In this document: in pieces, positions 1-11,500 of the stretch
Numbering within the stretch: the stretch's first letter is position 1
Layout: the number at the start of each line of letters is the position of its first letter
Source: Acorus gramineus
Lineage: Eukaryota > Streptophyta > Magnoliopsida > Acorales > Acoraceae
Direction of reading: 5' to 3'
DNA length: 64,000 bases
NCBI GenBank assembly: GCA_030737835.1
Contig: JAUJYN010000067.1
Coordinates: 305,116-369,115, forward strand
Program-made: the position numbers and the translations under genes
The notes under the pieces: generated by a model
Seen by the model: the letters and a program-made list of their open reading frames with translations, nothing else
Told to the model about the DNA's origin: nothing
Databases searched by the model: none

Positions 1-2137
1 ATGTGTTGCATGAGCCCCTATAGTATGGGCATGTATTAATGTGTATGGATGTATAGAATATGGCATGCCTTAGGTAGTATTGTAATACTACTCAAACCAT
101 ATTAATTGGAATATCGAACATGATTAAGTCTGGGTCAATAACGGGCACCTGCCTAATATTCCCTTGCGATAAGACTCGAGGGCGTGGAGTAGTTGTTGCG
201 CCCATGCTAATGGGGCAAAGTTATGACCAGCTTCATGAGATGATGATCTCTCTCGCCCTCTCCCTCTGAACGAATTGAGTAAGTAGATGCGATTTCCTAC
301 TCGACTCAGGTTCGTTTGGAATATTGGCATGCACCTGTTAGTGCGCGAGATCGCGCTTGACCCTTTCTTTTAAGTTGGTGATATCCAACGCATGTTTAAG
401 TTAGGCCTTGTGTGCTTATGTGATTAATGACCATGTATGCATGTTGTATGATTTATTATGATGTAAATCCATGTTAGGGAGTGTCCCTATAAATTTTAGA
501 TGATTGTGCATATGGTTCATGCACATAGCTAGATATAAAATTCTCCTGGATATATTTATATGCGCATGTTAAAAAAAACTGATAGGCCTATCTGGGATAG
601 GCGTGGGTATGACCCGCTGTCGGGTTGTACCTTATTAGTTAGAGCGCTAGCGATGTAATCGCCCCGTGCATCCGAGCGATGCACTCGTTTGGAATTCAGG
701 AGAATTCATTATCTTATCGGATTGTTAAGCCGGTAGTTGGGGCGTGACACCCCCCCTGTGTCCGAGTGACGCAACGGTGTGGGAGTACAGTAGTATTCGA
801 TATCTCGATAAGTGATTCTCGAGAGTAGTTGATTTCCATGGGTTCGCTTTGCGAACATGGAATGTTTACTCCCAATGTCGTCCATGTTGAAGAGGGCCGG
901 GTTGTAGCTGTCCTGACAGAGGGCTCCCATCCGTAGGTACCACCGATGCATTCGGGAGCGTACTAATCGTGGGAGTGTACCAGGTAGTGGGTACCCGGAG
1001 ATGGTTAACGAATGATATTGCGAGTGTGGAATCGTTCTCCCCTTCGTTGGATCCGATGTAGGAACTTCCCGGCGTTGGAAAAGCTATCCTGACAGAGGGC
1101 TCCCATCCGTAGGTACCACCGAGGCATTTAGAAGCGTACTGATCGTGGGAGTATACCAGGTAGTGACTACCCGGGGAAAGGGCTACCGGTGGACCAAGGG
1201 TGTAGAGCAGTCTAAGTCTCTTCCAAAAGTCCCAAGAGTCTCCCTCCAGGAGTGAGGGTGAGGATGAGGTGAAGACACATCGCCTCATGACCCATTCGTT
1301 GTTGTCCGTTCCTGTAGTTGTTGGGTCCAGTCTCGTATCGATGTTCAAATACATCGTTGGTAGTTATCTCGATGTAGATGATCCTGTAGTGTTGCGTAGA
1401 CCAGTAATCCCAGGTCTCCTCGACCAACGGTATGGTCTCTCCCCAAAAGTCCCAAGAGTCTCCCTTCGGGAGTGAGGGTGAGGGTGAGGTTGATGATCCA
1501 GTAGTGTTGCGTAGACCAGTAATCCCGGGTCTCCTCGACCAACGGTATGGTCTCTCCCTAAAAGTCCCAAGAGTCTCCCTCCGGGAGTGAGGGTGAGGGT
1601 GAGGTTGGTCACGCCGCCGCGTGACCCTGTTATCCATGGGTTTCCACCCATGTTTACCTAGAAAGGAAATTGTTTATGTATTGAACTGTTGTATGGTGAT
1701 TGGTTTCCAGCCACTCACTGAGCTTGTAGCTCACCCCTCGCATACTGTTTCTTTTCAGGGGCAGTGTTGGGCGTGGAGCTGGAGCTTTCCTGTGGTGTGG
1801 TCTTATGGGAGTGGAGCGTTCTTGCGGCGAATGGCGAGTGCGAGGCTGTCAGCAGTCCTAGAGTCATTGTATGTATTGTAAATCATGCATGTGGCAGAGG
1901 TGTATTTTCTTTGGTCTAGACTTGGCTCTCACAGGACAGTGATTGTGTATTCGAGTCTGTAATAATGTTTTTGGTTACAGACATTGTTTATATATTATGC
2001 TTTCGCTTTTCTGTCAGTTATCATTATCCTTGTTTTGCCACCTTGTGTTGTTGTTGGAGTCTTTGTTGATCTCAGGTATTGATAGCTGATATTTTATTAT
2101 TGCCACGTTTCGGGGACGGCCGCCCTGGGATGTGACA
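1..2137 (+). mobile_element. E1 5' LTR, chromovirus family, left part outside window
   Basis: The right end reads GGGATGTGACA and is followed at once by a tRNA-iMet primer-binding site, so this is a 5' LTR. The visible part is collinear with 16976-19101, the 3' LTR of the same element, so the first ~1.5 kb lies outside the window. It contains a duplicated ~114-bp unit (about 1377-1605), G-rich GTGAGGGTGAGG tracts, and a perfect 8-bp stem at 1607-1626. The TGAGC/GCTCA hairpin lies at about 1717-1731, and a pyrimidine-rich acceptor-like TTTTCAG at about 1750. Short open frames on both strands are reading-frame shadows of the repeats. Confidence 0.9.
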
Positions 2138-2142
2138 AAAGT

Positions 2143-2154
2143 TGGTATCAGAGC
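2143..2154 (+). other. Primer-binding site of E1 (tRNA-iMet)
   Basis: TGGTATCAGAGC lies five bases after the LTR end. It is complementary to the 3' end of plant initiator-methionine tRNA and is where minus-strand DNA synthesis would start. It is not a tRNA gene. Confidence 0.95.
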
Positions 2155-2251
2155 CTGGTCCTGTCAGAGCCTAAGTCTAGTCGTATAGATGATGAGTCGT
2201 AGGATTGTCATCCGAGTACTCTTGTTTCAGAAGTTATCTTAGGTTGCTGAC

Positions 2252-2420
2252 ATGCCTCCTCGCATCCGTTGACGTGGACGTGACCCCCCTAGACCCACCC
2301 TTAAGTTGTCGGCTGGGTCGACTGAACAGGGTCAGTTGTTGGATCCCTTGTTGTGGGATTAAGGCTTGGGTAGGAGATTCCAGCCCAGTAGTATGATAGT
2401 GATGAAGTGGTCGCAATTTC
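2252..2420 (+). pseudogene. E1 gag start remnant
   Basis: The stretch begins ATGCCTCCTCG, the same start as gag of E2 (37575) and E3 (52696), at a similar distance from the primer-binding site. A stop follows within a few codons (MPPRIR then stop), and resemblance to gag fades after about 100-150 bases. The capsid and zinc-knuckle parts are absent, so E1 cannot make Gag. Confidence 0.65.
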
Positions 2421-2479
2421 TAAGGTATGTATTGCGTCTCGATAATGGAGCTCTTTCCCATGCATCGGTATTGTTGGTA

Positions 2480-3060
2480 ACCATTGAGTTCGCGTGCGGT
2501 GCGAGTTTCAAGTGTTGAGGATGTGGCGTATTGCTCATTAAGGGGTGATGTCTTCTTCCAGTCTTCCTACTCAGGATTAAGGGGCCTTGCGGGGTCATCG
2601 TTGAGACCCGGGCTAGGGTACTCCGTGTTCCTTGTTTGGTTGTCGGGATATCCTATATCGGGCCCTCATAGTGCCCTGCCAAGGTTCTTTTCCCAGTCAA
2701 GGAATACCTTTGAAGCATCAAATTGATGATGGATTTTTCCTCTCACTTGGAAGGTGCTGTAGCGAGTGGTGATGCATACGATCGGGATTGGGTGCATCCT
2801 ATTGCAGCTTGGTGGGCGATTGCTTGTGGACTGGGTTCCATAGTGGCATCTAGAGTCGCTTCGATATATCATTGTGCGTTGTAGCTGCCCGGTTGAGGCC
2901 AGAGCCCTGTGAGGTGCTCCCAGATACTATGCTTGTTGGTGTGCCCATATGGCAGAGATAGTGGGCTTGGGAGGCTACCAGGTAGAGGCCACACCGGGAG
3001 AGTGCTACTGGATGATGTCGAGAGCGTGGACTCCCTGTGATGAATCTGCCCATGGAGTGC
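2480..3060 (+). repeat. LTR-like segment in E1 internal region
   Basis: This non-coding stretch resembles LTR sequence. It includes one copy of the 115-130 bp palindromic module (conserved core about 2603-2663). It also includes a module with CAGGTAGAGGC and GGGAGAG that matches LTR sequence at 25925-26045. E2 and E3 carry comparable LTR-like DNA between gag and the pol remnants, so the arrangement is a shared family trait. Confidence 0.6.
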
Positions 3061-3419
3061 AGGATGTTGGAGTTCCAATGGTTATAGATGAGCGACCTAT
3101 CTCTGGCGGCATGTGAAGCACAGTTGTGGATACTGTCGCGTTTTGCCCCACATTGGTCGCAAATGAGGAGACGCGATGCTAGCGTTCGTGATGGGACTCA
3201 ACCGCCCTATCAGATAGATGACGTCGCATAGGCATTGTCGAGGTCCGACGACCCCTTATTGCGTGTCTTGTGGATTAAGTGCGGTTGAGCGGCTTACCAA
3301 GCGTGTAAGTGTCATCATGAGCGCCAGCCATGCTCGAGGAGCAAAATCTGGACTTAATTGTTCGTGGTGTTGTTTTGATCTTCCCGTAAGGGTTGAAGAT
3401 CAGGTACCCCTTGCTGTGA

Positions 3420-3690
3420 ATTGATGATCTATTTGACCAGCTCTGGGAGCGAGTGTCTGCTGTTAGATCGATCTTCGCACAAGGGTACCACAAGTTGGAG
3501 ATCCGAGAGTTGGACATCCTGTAGATGGCCTTTCGTGACTGTTTCGGGCACTACGAGTTTTAAAGTACTGCTGTCGGAGTTGACGAATGCGCCGGATGCC
3601 TTCGTGGATCTCAAAAGTTTTATTGGGCCTCCGTGGACTACTTTGAGGTAGTCTTCATTGAGACTGCTAGTAGTGCGATGAAAAGGTGAT
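3420..3690 (+). pseudogene. E1 reverse transcriptase remnant
   Basis: Reading in shifting frames gives IDDLFDQL, then KLEIREL, MAFRD, FGHYEF and TNAPDAF-like words. These match the palm of Ty3/gypsy chromovirus RT, where RIDDLFDQL, GYHQLRI, TAFRTRYGHYEF and TNAPAAF are usual. Several frame changes and stops are present, and no YVDD active site is visible. The fingers domain upstream and RNase H downstream are missing. Confidence 0.75.
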
Positions 3691-3699
3691 GTGGGTGAC

Positions 3700-4584
3700 C
3701 TTGTTTTCCCCAGGTTGGCGTGCCCTCAGGCAAAGTTCGAGAATCATCATCGCGTTGGAAAGCGTCAGTCCATGGAGATTCCTCAGTGGACGTGGGAGTG
3801 GGTTATCAGGAATTGTTGCGGACTCGCTAATGTCACGTTCGGGTCACGACGCCGTCTAGGTGATCATTGACCGACTGACTAAGTCCGCGCTTCCCTCCCT
3901 AATCCGACCGATTGAGTCTCTGGACGCCTTGACGTGGGTTTTCACCTTCGCGATTGTTCGTCTTCATGGCACTCCGGTCGGCGCTATTTTCAGTTGAGAC
4001 GCGAGGGTTACTTTGAGGTTGTGGCGCAGCCTTGGCAGGCTTTGGCGCGAGCCTCCATTTAAGTATAGCGTTTCATCGTCGATGGACAGCCAGACAAAGA
4101 GGACGATTCAGACCTTGGAGGACATGCTAAGTGCTTGCGTGCTCGATGATGAGGGCAGTTGGGTGAGGCACCACCCATTTGTTGGGGTATGCCTGCAAGA
4201 CGACTGCCATTCGAGCATCCAGATGGATCTGTGAAAGGCACTCTACAGGCGTAGTTTTATACCTCCCTTGTGTTGGGACGGTTGAGGAGCGCCAGTTGGA
4301 GGGGCCACAAGTTAGTTGTTTGACCTTGCGGTGGCTAGGTTGGTTCGTGTGTGCATCTGCACCTCCCAGAACCGACAGAAGGGCTACGCAGGTCATCGTC
4401 GCCAGGAGCTTACCTTTGGGTTTGGCGACCATGTTTTTGTGAAGGTGTCCCAGTTTAAGGGCATCCTCTGTTTCGACGTTCGGGGCAAGCTGAGTTGGCT
4501 CTTCAATGGGACTGTTTCTCATCATTGAGTGAATTGGGGAGGTGGCTTGTCATGTAGCCTTTCCCCCACAGCTGGCTCATGCTC
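3700..4584 (+). pseudogene. E1 integrase remnant, main part
   Basis: Integrase joins element cDNA to host DNA. About 3740-3830 resembles the stretch after the zinc-binding region. VIIDRLTKS (about 3860-3886) carries the first catalytic Asp and IVRLHGTPV follows. QTKRTIQTLEDML (about 4090-4130) corresponds to the helix that normally reads SERTIQTLEDM, so the catalytic Glu appears replaced by Lys. GDHVFVKVS and RGKLSW (about 4423-4500) are the C-terminal GPY/F-type region of Tekay-like chromoviruses. Stops and frameshifts interrupt it. A solo LTR inserted at 4585 cuts the gene, which resumes at 7448. Confidence 0.85.
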
Positions 4585-7442
4585 TGTCACGCCCCAGGGC
4601 GGCCATCCCCAGGACGCGGCAAGTGTATATATGATATCAACAGTCTAAACAGGAGGTCAATAACATACTCTAAACAACAGCTAAACTGACAACACAATCA
4701 AAAGCAGGGCTGACATGATATATACACAAATAGCGGAAGCTAAAAGACTGAGTCTGTAAATCAAAACATATTACAGACTCGATACATAATCAACTGTCCT
4801 GTGAGAGCCAATATACACGAATACACATCCAAATATAATACAAGCAGGTGCCCAAGCACAGAAATATAATACATACAAGCAAAAAGGGGTGCTGATGGCC
4901 TCTAACACTCGTGGGACGTGGCGCTGCTCCACTACTGATAAGCTCCCTCGGGGAGCTCCTCCTTCAAGTCCGACCCAGTGATAACTGGAGAAAAATTATG
5001 CGAGGGGTGAGCCACACGCTCAGTGAATAGCACAACCCATGCATCACAATTTATATTAACCACAAATAATTATTCAAGCCTCAAAAATGGCGGGAACTAC
5101 ACAATCCAGTGGGTCGCTACATCGTCGACCCACCACACCCTCACCCTCACCCCTCAATAGGTGACATAGGATATTGGGACTGACTAGGCTGTTAATCACC
5201 CTTGGTCCACCGATAGTCTCTCCTCCACTCCGTAGGCCGCTTGGCCTACTCCCACACTTCCGCACAGTCCGAATCCAAATCAGGAGGTACCTACTGATGG
5301 GAGCCCTCGGACGGGACGGCCTTTCTAACGCTGAGACAATCTCTATACGGATCCAACGAAGGGAACAGAAACAGCCTATCCATACGCATACGATCCACTC
5401 GGATCCGTCAGCAACACCTCTCATCAACTCTAATGTCATGAATTCTTCAGAATTCCTCCAGGGCGCATAACTAAGATGCGGGGAAACATATATTATAATA
5501 TTATCGAGAAAAGAAACCTTGGGAGGGCACCATGAGGTCCCGATATAGGACATCCCGACAACCAAACAAGGAACACGGAGTACCCTAGCCCGGGTCTCAA
5601 TGTTGACCTCGCAAGGCCCCTTATAATATTCCCTAAGGCATGCTAATAGTCATATGCTCGCATTTGATTAAATAAATTAAACTAAATGGGAACATGCATA
5701 GGTCGAGGCTTTCCTAGCATGAAAACATGGTGACAGGATGCATGGCTCTTACACATATCCTAAGGGTGCAAGTCCCTAACATACAAGGTCTAGGGTGGCA
5801 TGCATACTACATACTAATCATGCTTGCATGGATTACAAGTTAATATTAAACTATGGTGCCCCAGGGGAGGACGGTATACGCCCAAGTGCATATAGCGCCT
5901 CCTTACTGGGTTGGATTGTCCCACTCACCAATAACCGGGTCGTCGCGCAACCGTCCGTCAAGATCTGCAAGACAGGGTAATCAACTCGGTGAGTAAAATA
6001 CACAAATATATACGAAAATACACTAAAATACCCCAACACTCGGACAAACGTACATACGGCCCGTACGCACGCGAGTCCGAGCACCCCGACTCACCCGAAC
6101 CCCCGGGCAGCCGTACGCACGGCCACCCGACCCAGGCGCACAGCCGCACCCCAGCCCGCGCGCCCAGACGCACTACCGAGCCCCGGGTGCACCGCGCGCT
6201 CACTGCGCCCCAGCGCAGCAACTCGCGCGCACACTCGTATGCCCGGCGCCCCAGCGCGCACCCCGCGCGCGCACAGCACGCACTGCGCCTCTGCGCAGCG
6301 CTCCGCGTGCACGCCCCCGCACGGCGCCAGGCATGCAGCACCCGCACGCGTCCCCGCGCGCACGCCCTCGCACGGCGCCTAGCGCGCAACACCCACACAC
6401 CACCCGCGTACTGCACCCCCTGTGCAGCATCCGCGCGCACGCCCGCGCGCACGTGCGCGTGCCCTGTCAGCCTGCTCTGCCCGCCCTACCTGCCAGCCTG
6501 CCTGCCTGCACTGCCTGCGCTGCCAGCCTACCCGAGACAACCCTACCACCTCCCCGACGGCCACCAATGGCCACCAACAGCCACCAACCGCCACCAACAG
6601 CCATACATACCCAAAAACACCTTCCTAACCATGCATCTAAACAAGAATGGAAGGAAAGAAACCTTACCCAAGGAGAGGAAAGCAAAGGGGAGGAGATCGG
6701 GTGCTCTTCGCGCACCGAAACACCACCTCAAGGACCACCACCACCAAGATCTCCTTCAGCCCTCAAAGTGGCTGAAATCAGAGGAGAAAAGAGACCATGA
6801 GAGGGGGTCACACATGAGGAAACTTGAAAATGAAACCATAGGAAGATAGATCGGGAGCTCACCTATCTTTTCTCTTCTTAGGGTTTTTGATTTCAACCAC
6901 CTTAGCTAGGTCATATGGGGGTTTTAAAGAGAGGGAAGAGAGAGGGATTGAGTGGAGAAGATGATAAATAGTGGGGAGGGCACTATTCTTGGGCGCCCAC
7001 TTAAAGCCCTCTCACACACACACCACACACACACACACCACTTGAAATTAGATTAGGCTAAGCTAGGTTAGATTAGGTTTAAGTGTGGTTTGACCCTAGT
7101 CAACCCAACCACACAAAAATCCAAATCAATTTGACCAAGTCATGGGCCCACCTTGACCAAGTCAAGTCTCCCAATGACTTCTCGCTCGGTCAAAACCCGG
7201 ATACGCTTCGGAACTGCGAAATTCGGAAACGTTACCGGAATTCGATGAAATTTTTGTGAGTGGCTTGGAATGGAACCAGGACACATAATATGCAGTTAGA
7301 TTTTCAATCGGAGTCCTCAAACTCAGGATGATAGCTAACAGTCCAAAATTTTAGCGGTTCCGATCGAAAAACGAAAAAAACTGAAAAACTGCCAGAATGC
7401 TCCAATGGTTACCAGAAGGCTAAAAGTGACACATATATAACA
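4585..7442 (-). mobile_element. Solo LTR, chromovirus family, minus strand (TSD TGCTC)
   Basis: It starts TGTCACGCCCC and ends CATATATAACA, the reverse complement of the family LTR ends. It is flanked by TGCTC at 4580-4584 and 7443-7447. No internal region is present, so it is a solo LTR of 2858 bp that split the E1 integrase. It contains the palindromic module (5536-5599), the long hairpin (about 5862-5908) and the 36-nt unit with acceptor and donor on the minus strand. A very GC-rich block occupies about 6085-6620, followed by a CA-rich run near 7013-7040. Confidence 0.95.
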
Positions 7443-7447
7443 TGCTC

Positions 7448-7700
7448 ACGACGTCGTCCTTGTCTCATGGGCGAGGTGTTATGTCCATGATCCTGCTCAT
7501 GTCATTCTGTTCGACCGTCTCATTCTCGAGCTGGATTTGTCGTTCGTGGAGCAGTGGATCGAGGTCAGAGACCAGCATGAGAAGAGGCTCCACGCTAAGA
7601 CCGTTCCTTTGATTACAGTGTGTCGGTAGCGCCAATCTGGAGCATGGACCACTTGGGAGCAAAAGGTCTATGCGAGATACTTGCTACATTCGGTCTTCCC
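7448..7700 (+). pseudogene. E1 integrase C-terminal chromodomain-like tail
   Basis: This is the continuation of the integrase after the solo LTR. It reads VHDPAHVILF, LSFVEQ, then RREK-like and KTVPLI words and a final TTWE. That is the usual tail of Tekay-like integrases (DPSHVL, YEEQPV, RREK, NKVIPLVKV, ATWE), whose end is a chromodomain thought to guide insertion. A stop lies between KTVPLITV and the ATWE-like motif. E2 and E3 keep the same tail at 40157-40382 and 55131-55346. Confidence 0.75.
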
Positions 7701-7736
7701 TTTGGGTTTTCTTAAATTTCGACGACCAAATTTCCT

Positions 7737-7749
7737 AAGGGGGGGAGAA
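7737..7749 (+). other. Polypurine tract of E1
   Basis: A purine run directly abuts the 3' LTR start. The same context, AATTTCCTAAGGGGGG, precedes the 3' LTRs of E2 and E3. It would prime plus-strand DNA synthesis. Confidence 0.9.
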
Positions 7750-8554
7750 TGTTCTGCCTGTGTCATTTGGAGCCATTTCGGTTAAGCCTTGGTCACTTCT
7801 CGGTCATTCAGGGCCTTTATAATTTTTTGATCAGAGCCGCTAAAATTTTAGCTTTTAGCCACCTGCGGGAATTAGAGTACTCTAATTAAAAATCTGACTG
7901 CATATTATGGGTCCTGGTACCATTTAGTACTATCCATAAAAATTTCATCGAATTCCAATAACGTTTGGAAAAATATGCAGTTCTGAATCGTATCCGGGTT
8001 TTAAAGAGTTCCTGGTTGGGCGAATAGTGTGATATATTTTGGGGATGTCGTGACCCTTGGTAACCTTACCCCCACCTTGCTTAGGGGTGAAGAAACCTTT
8101 GGTTATTGGTTATGTGAGTGGGTGAGCCTAACCCTAACCTCACCCCCCCTTAAGGTCACCCCTAGGCACTATTTGGGCATGAAAAAGACCTTTTTGCCCT
8201 CTCTCTCTCTCCCCCTCTCTCCCAACTCGTGGATCTCTCTTTCTCTCCCTCTCTTGGTCTCTTTTTCCTCTCTTTGTGCGTGGAGAAGGAGGAGGAAGAA
8301 GCAAAGGAAGGAGAAGGTGAAGGAGAAGATGAATAGTGTATGAAGGGATGATCTAGCTAGGGTGACTTTGTGTGTGTGTATGTGTTGTTGTTTCTTACCC
8401 TTCTCCATCTCCAACCCTCTCATGCCTCCTGTAACACCTGTGCATTTTCTCTTATTTATATATTTGATTTAAATATATAAATAGGATATTTGAATTAAAA
8501 TTAGTGTATTTTGTGTGTTTTTAAGTTTTGGCCCATTTAGTGTATCCTTATGGG

Positions 8555-11500
8555 TGTCACGCCCCAGGGCGGCCGTCCCCGGGACGCGGCAAGTGTATAT
8601 AAAATATCATAATCTACACATGAGGTCAATAATATATCATACACAAGAAACCAGAATGACACACAGACAACTAAAGGGGCTGACATGATATATACACCAA
8701 ATGCGGAAGCAAAAGACTGAATCTGTAAATAAGCACACTACAGACTCGATACTCAATCATCTGTCCTGTGAGAGCCAATATACACAAATACAACTGAGTA
8801 TATATATACAAATGCGTGCTCAAGCACGGAAATAAAATACATACAGTCAAGAAGGGATGCTGATAGCCTCTGGCACTCGCGGAACGTAGCGCTGCTCCGC
8901 TACTGAAGGAATCCCTCGGAAGGCTCCAACTGCTGCTCCGGCTCCAGCTCAGGCTCAGTGGCAACTGGGGAAAAACATATGCGAGGGGTGAGCCACACGC
9001 TCAGTGAACAGCACAACCCATGCATCACAGACAATATCAACCACAAATCATTTATTTATCCAGCCTCTAAGTGGCATAACAAATAACCCAGTGGGTCGCT
9101 CCATCGACGACCCACCACACCCTCACCCTCAGCAGGTGACGCAGGATATTGGGACTGATAATCATCCAATCACAAAACCAGCGGGTCGCTAATCGCCAAC
9201 CCACTACACCCTCACCCTCACCCTACCACGAGTGACATAGGATTTTGGGACTGACTAGGCTGTTGGTCACCCTTGGTCCACCGATAGTCTCTCCTCCACT
9301 CCGTAGGCCGTTTGGCCTTCACCCAAAACTTCAGCACAGTCCGTCACAAATATCGGGAGGCGCCTACTGATGGGAGCCCTCGGAAGGGACGGCCTTATCA
9401 CGCTGGGGCAGTCTCTACACGGATCCAACGAAGAGAAACAGAACAACCTATCCATACGCATATGATCCACTCGGATCCGCCGACAACACATCTCTACAAC
9501 TCTAATGTCATGAATTCTTCAGAATTCCTCCAGAGCGCATAACCAAGATGCGGGAAACACATACAACAATAGCAAGGGTGGAATATCATTGGGGGAAAGA
9601 AACTTGGGAGGGCAGCGTGAGTTCCCGATATAGGACACCCCGACAACCAAACAAGGAACACGGAGTACCCTAACCCGGGTCTCACTGCTGTCCTCGCAAG
9701 GCCCCTCCCCTATAATATTCACTAAGATGCTAATAATCACACAAGGGATAAATCATTAATTATCAACTAGAGATATAATATTATTGGGACAAGAACCTTG
9801 GGAGGGCAGCATGAGGTCCCGATACAGGACATCCCGACAACCAAACAAGGAACACGGAGTACCCTAACCCGGGTCTCAATGTTGACCTCGCAAGGCCCCT
9901 CCCTATAATATTATCTAAGGCATGCAATTAACATATACTAGCATTTAATTTAATAAATAAACTAGTAGGACACATGCATAGGCCAAGGCTTCCTAGCATG
10001 AGAACAGGGGGACATGATGCATGGCTCTTACACATATCCTAAGGGTGCAAGTCCCTAACATGCAAAGTCTAGGGTAGCATGCATTCTACACTTTAATCAT
10101 GCAGCATGGATTAATATTTATAACAAGCTAATATACATCCATGGTGCCCCAGGGGAGGGCAATACACTCCCAAGTGAGTAGTATGCCTTCCTACTGGGTT
10201 GGATTGTCCCACTCACCAGAAACCGGGTCGTCGCGCGTCCGTCCGTCAAGATCTGCAAGACAGGGTAGTAACTTGGTGAGTAAAACCCAAAAACACTACA
10301 AAATATACCAAGCTACACAAATAAATACTCAACACTCAGGCAAACGTACATACGACCCGTACGCACGCTAGCCCGAGCGCCCCGACACACTCCCGCACCC
10401 CCGGCAACCATTCGCACGGCCAACTGCCCCCGGATGCGCCACCGCGCCTCAGCCCGCGCACCCAGGCGCACCGCCGGGCCCCTGCCCGCCCGCCTAGACA
10501 TGCAGCCGAGCCACCCGGGGCACCACGCGCCCACTGCGCCCCTCCGCAGCAGCCCGCGCGCACCCCGCACGCCTCGCGCTGACCCGCGAGCACACCGCAC
10601 GCCCCGCGCGCCCAGCGCCTCGCCCCCGCGCACCCCGCGCGCACCTCCAGCCCCGCTCCGCGCGCACTCCGCGCGCACCACCAGCCTCGCACCCACTGCC
10701 CTCCTCACCGCGCGCACACCTGCGCCTCTACCCAGCGCCCCGGGCGCATGCTCCTCTGCGTCGTCCAGCGCCCAGCGCTCAGCACCCGCGACCAGCTCCC
10801 AGCGCCCAGGGCTCAGCACCCGCGACCAGCTCCTAGCGCTTAGCGCCCAGCACCCGGGACCCTCACCCAACGCCCACGCGCACGCCCGCGCAACACGTGC
10901 CCAGCGCGCCTGGCAGCACGCACCCAACGCGCCTGCCAGCCTGCCCGCGCTGCTGCCCGCGCTGCCTGCCTGCGCGCATCGCCGAGTGGCCCGAGCACCG
11001 CTCGCCTGCACGCCCGGCACTGCTCGCCTGATGCCCCAGCACATCCTGCCTAGCACGCCTGCCACCCAGCCTGCCTGCCCGGCCTACCAGCGCGCACAGC
11101 CCAACCAGCCTACCCGCATGCCTCCCCCTGCACCCCCCGATCGCACGCCTGCGGCAAACTAGTGCGCCTGCTCCCAGCCTACCCGGGGCAGCTAGCCTCC
11201 CTGCCCAGGACTGCCTACTCGCCTGCCCGAGCGACCACCCTCTACCACCAGTCATCCCAAGGTCTCCGACCACCACCCACAGCCCTCCGACGGCCACCCA
11301 CCGCCGCCGACCACCACCCAACCTCATATCCACCCTCCTAACATACATCTAAGCATAAAAAGAGAGGAAAAAGGGCTTACCAAGGGAAAGAAAGGATGTT
11401 CGGTTGCTCTGTCACGCCCCAGGGCGGCCGTCCCCGGGACGCGGCAAGTGTATATAAAATATCAGAATCTACACAGGAGGTCAATAATATATCATACACA

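Noticed and set aside
5074..5565. Open frames across repeated LTR modules
   Set aside because: The same frame reappears in every LTR with indels, on both strands, without a domain. They are shadows of the palindromic and G-rich modules.
5989..6849. Long open frames rich in Arg, Ala, Pro and His in GC-rich LTR blocks (also 10313-11162, 27616-28399, 49485-50806, 55803-57138)
   Set aside because: They occur on both strands and in several frames at once, have low-complexity composition, and lie in LTR sequence. They follow from GC-rich words without stops, not from coding.
8029..8343. 104-codon open frame ending in a Lys/Glu-rich tail
   Set aside because: It lies in the E1 3' LTR leader and its composition reflects CT-rich and GA-rich runs. 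The equivalent region of other LTRs is not open.
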